Source: Nanosynbacter sp. (GTDB taxonomy: Bacteria; Patescibacteriota; Saccharimonadia; Saccharimonadales; Saccharimonadaceae). Taken from it: a DNA stretch of 5,907 nt. Below, one piece after another: positions 5,858 to 5,907 of this stretch. The stretch lies in contig JABZJU010000034.1 of assembly GCA_015257635.1 (NCBI GenBank), forward strand, positions 1 to 5,907. Direction: 5' to 3'. Position numbers and translations under genes: made by a program. Position 1 is the stretch's first letter. Every line of letters starts with the position of its first letter. The notes below the pieces were generated by a model. It worked only from the letters and a program-made list of their open reading frames with translations. It was not told where the DNA came from and ran no database searches.

Positions 5858-5884
5858 ATATCTAAATTGTTAGGGAACTATAAC
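5519..5884 (-). CRISPR. CRISPR array, six 36-bp repeats, five 30-bp spacers
   Basis: Six identical repeats start at 5519, 5585, 5651, 5717, 5783 and 5849, each beginning ATTATATCAATATC and ending GGGAACTATAAC on the + strand. The spacers are 5555-5584, 5621-5650, 5687-5716, 5753-5782 and 5819-5848, all exactly 30 bp and all different. In crRNA sense (- strand) the repeat begins GTTATAGTTCCC, typical of type II repeats, and this direction is required by the tracrRNA anti-repeat. No degenerate terminal repeat is visible. Only 23 bp follow the sixth repeat, less than one spacer, so the array may continue beyond the window. No leader can be assigned: the cas2 side has just 8 bp between hairpin and first repeat. 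Confidence 0.98.
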
Positions 5885-5907
5885 TGAAAAATAAGAATAT
5901 TCATTTA

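Noticed and set aside
5669..5887. A 72-codon + strand open frame with a repeated ISISKLLGNYN motif
   Set aside because: It is the CRISPR array read as protein. The 66-bp repeat-plus-spacer period is a multiple of three, so the repeat is read in the same frame each time.
5885..5907. AT-rich 23 bp after the last visible repeat as an array leader
   Set aside because: It is shorter than one spacer and cut by the window edge, so it may equally be a partial sixth spacer.

Overview
The window holds a compact, apparently complete type II-C CRISPR-Cas locus. On the + strand lie a predicted tracrRNA (about 623-742), cas9 (822-4253), cas1 (4254-5144) and cas2 (5155-5478). They are followed by six identical 36-bp repeats with five 30-bp spacers (5519-5884). 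No csn2 or cas4 is present, which together with the Neisseria-like Cas9 architecture points to subtype II-C. The host is a bacterium using the standard TAA/TAG/TGA stops with an AT-leaning genome. Nothing in the window fixes the taxon; a candidate-phylum lineage such as Saccharibacteria is only a guess.

Region by region: 1-230 holds no recognisable gene, only a possible gene tail at 1-51 and a strong hairpin terminator whose U-run favours leftward transcription (100-141). At 247-657 there is an unrecognised, hydrophilic, low-confidence open frame that runs into the tracrRNA. At 588-742 is the tracrRNA unit: a 17-bp-spaced promoter, a 14-bp perfect palindrome over its start region, an anti-repeat that matches the CRISPR repeat with G-U-compatible changes, a GAAA-capped hairpin and a terminator. 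The cas9 promoter and ribosome site follow at 762-816. The cas9 stop codon abuts the cas1 start. cas1 and cas2 are 10 bp apart, but a full-consensus promoter inside cas1 and an 8-bp hairpin at the cas1 end could give cas2 separate control.

How it works together: the anti-repeat is in the sense orientation on the + strand, so crRNAs must come from the - strand, convergent with the cas operon. Each repeat ends, in crRNA sense, with the extended -10 box TGATATAAT. As in Neisseria, each crRNA can therefore be started from its own repeat, giving a guide of about 24 nt. A bidirectional hairpin between cas2 and the array separates the convergent transcripts. Cas1 and Cas2 would acquire spacers, and Cas9 with tracrRNA and crRNA would cleave matching DNA. 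The main oddities are a leftward promoter-like element within the anti-repeat, the palindrome on the tracrRNA promoter, the consensus promoter inside cas1, a spacer that resembles the anti-repeat, and a PAM-contact loop unlike that of NmeCas9.
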